A stretch of 64,000 nt of DNA, from the NCBI GenBank assembly GCA_050011315.1, contig JBEKJI010000001.1, positions 204,468 through 268,467 of the forward strand, written 5' to 3'. Positions 63,699-64,000 of this stretch are shown piece by piece. Every line of letters starts with the position of its first letter. Position 1 is the stretch's first letter. The position numbers were made by a program, and so were the translations under genes. The DNA is from Fen-549 sp050011315. Lineage in GTDB: Bacteria; Actinomycetota; Thermoleophilia; Gaiellales; Gaiellaceae. The notes beneath the pieces are model-generated. The model saw nothing but the letters and a program-made list of their open reading frames with translations, ran no database searches and was not told the origin of the DNA.

Positions 63699-63890
63699 GG
63701 CACCACGTTCCGCCGCCCGCCACCGAACCACCCGCCCGCGGGGTCGTCACAAGGTACCGTCCCAACGAGGCGAGAAACGCTTCTCGATGTGCCGATTCTG
63801 TGCCGAACGAGGAACAGGTCGCCTAGCCTGGGCACCACGTTCCTCCGCCCGCCACCTCTGAGCGCCAAGCGGAATGAAGACCCGTCGACT
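63699..63890. repeat. Dispersed A–B repeat pair, copy 2 (order B–A)
   Basis: Unit B (63699 to about 63810) carries GGCACCACGTTCCGCCGCCC, ACCCGCCCGCGGGGTCGTCA, a short hairpin GAGAA-ACGC-TTCTC (63772–63785) and GATGTGCCGATTCTGTGCCG. Unit A (63831–63890) carries GGCACCACGTTCCTCCGCCC and GAGCGCCAAGCGGAATGAAG. They match 57047–57220 in reversed unit order, as expected if both were cut from a longer alternating array. 63628–63698 and 63891–63972 show nothing else. Confidence 0.7.
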
Positions 63891-63972
63891 GGGTGTGATC
63901 GGTGAGTGCGAGGCTAGGGAGCTCGGCTGGGGACGGAGGGGCGCCGGATGAGTGCGAGATCGTGGTTCGAGG

Positions 63973-64000
63973 CTAGGACGCAGGGCGCATTCGTATCGGA
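63973..64000. repeat. Dispersed TAGGACG-palindrome repeat, copy 3 (cut by window end)
   Basis: CTAGGACGCAGGGCGCATTC then GTATCGGA repeats the left half of the elements at 32449 and 62582, with a new stem sequence. The other half lies beyond the window. Confidence 0.6.

Noticed and set aside
57047..63890. Integron attC sites or a CRISPR array
   Set aside because: The A/B units lack attC R/L boxes and there is no regular short repeat–spacer pattern or cas gene anywhere in the window.

Overview
The window is GC-rich, densely coded DNA that looks like the chromosome of a Gram-positive actinobacterium. Two gene orders point towards the Thermoleophilia (Gaiella/Solirubrobacter-like lineages): comF–hpf–secA–prfB, and glyA–WecA/TagO-type transferase–atpI–atpBEFHAG–atpDC. 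Secreted proteins with a cysteine/lysine-rich stretch followed by collagen-like Gly-x-y repeats fit the same lineage. The taxonomic call is inference; no rRNA gene is present. Almost all core genes lie on the minus strand, and start/stop overlaps (GTGA, TGATG) show tight translational coupling.

Layout. 1–3.3 kb: partial prfB with its programmed +1 frameshift site, a MarR regulator, and a TetR + 14-helix MFS exporter pair. 3.4–7.7 kb: a degenerate short-chain dehydrogenase and a secreted beta-propeller-like protein, followed by a second, decayed copy of the same two-gene unit, then a metallo-beta-lactamase-fold protein. 8–15.5 kb: secA, hpf and comF, interspersed with members of an unrecognised small protein family (two intact, one remnant), a STAS-like protein, a collagen-like surface protein and a small membrane protein. 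15.5–19.4 kb: two tandem secreted FG-GAP proteins, each with seven calcium-loop repeats. 19.4–26.5 kb: envelope and sugar-nucleotide genes (two nucleotidyltransferases, UDP-glucose dehydrogenase, a cupin, an LCP ligase) plus ahcY.

26.6–40.4 kb: the complete F1Fo ATP synthase locus. It is split between atpG and atpD by a zinc-finger anti-sigma-like gene and a structured repeat, and between atpF and atpH by a foldback element. Upstream lie a third seven-repeat secreted protein, a lipoprotein, a WecA/TagO-like transferase and glyA. 40.6–52.5 kb is an accessory island: dnaE2 and imuB (error-prone mutasome genes), each next to LexA-type operators and each followed by a toxin–antitoxin pair. Between them lie a three-gene overlapping cassette (zinc ribbon, coiled-coil Mrr-like nuclease, HNH nuclease) and several small unknowns. 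52.7–64 kb: an atypical tRNA-Asp, two PH-domain membrane proteins, a GT2 glycosyltransferase, an M15 peptidase, a universal stress protein, a secreted phosphoesterase, a short pyruvate-kinase-like protein, a sulfotransferase and an aldo/keto reductase.

The most unusual signals are (i) several families of dispersed structured repeats, including twin hairpin elements immediately after the secA and atpG stop codons whose outer stems differ yet stay paired; (ii) the three-gene nuclease cassette running into the SOS-regulated dnaE2 gene; (iii) a nearly identical 25-bp box about 50 bp upstream of two envelope-type genes; and (iv) a tandem duplication in which one copy of a dehydrogenase has decayed.
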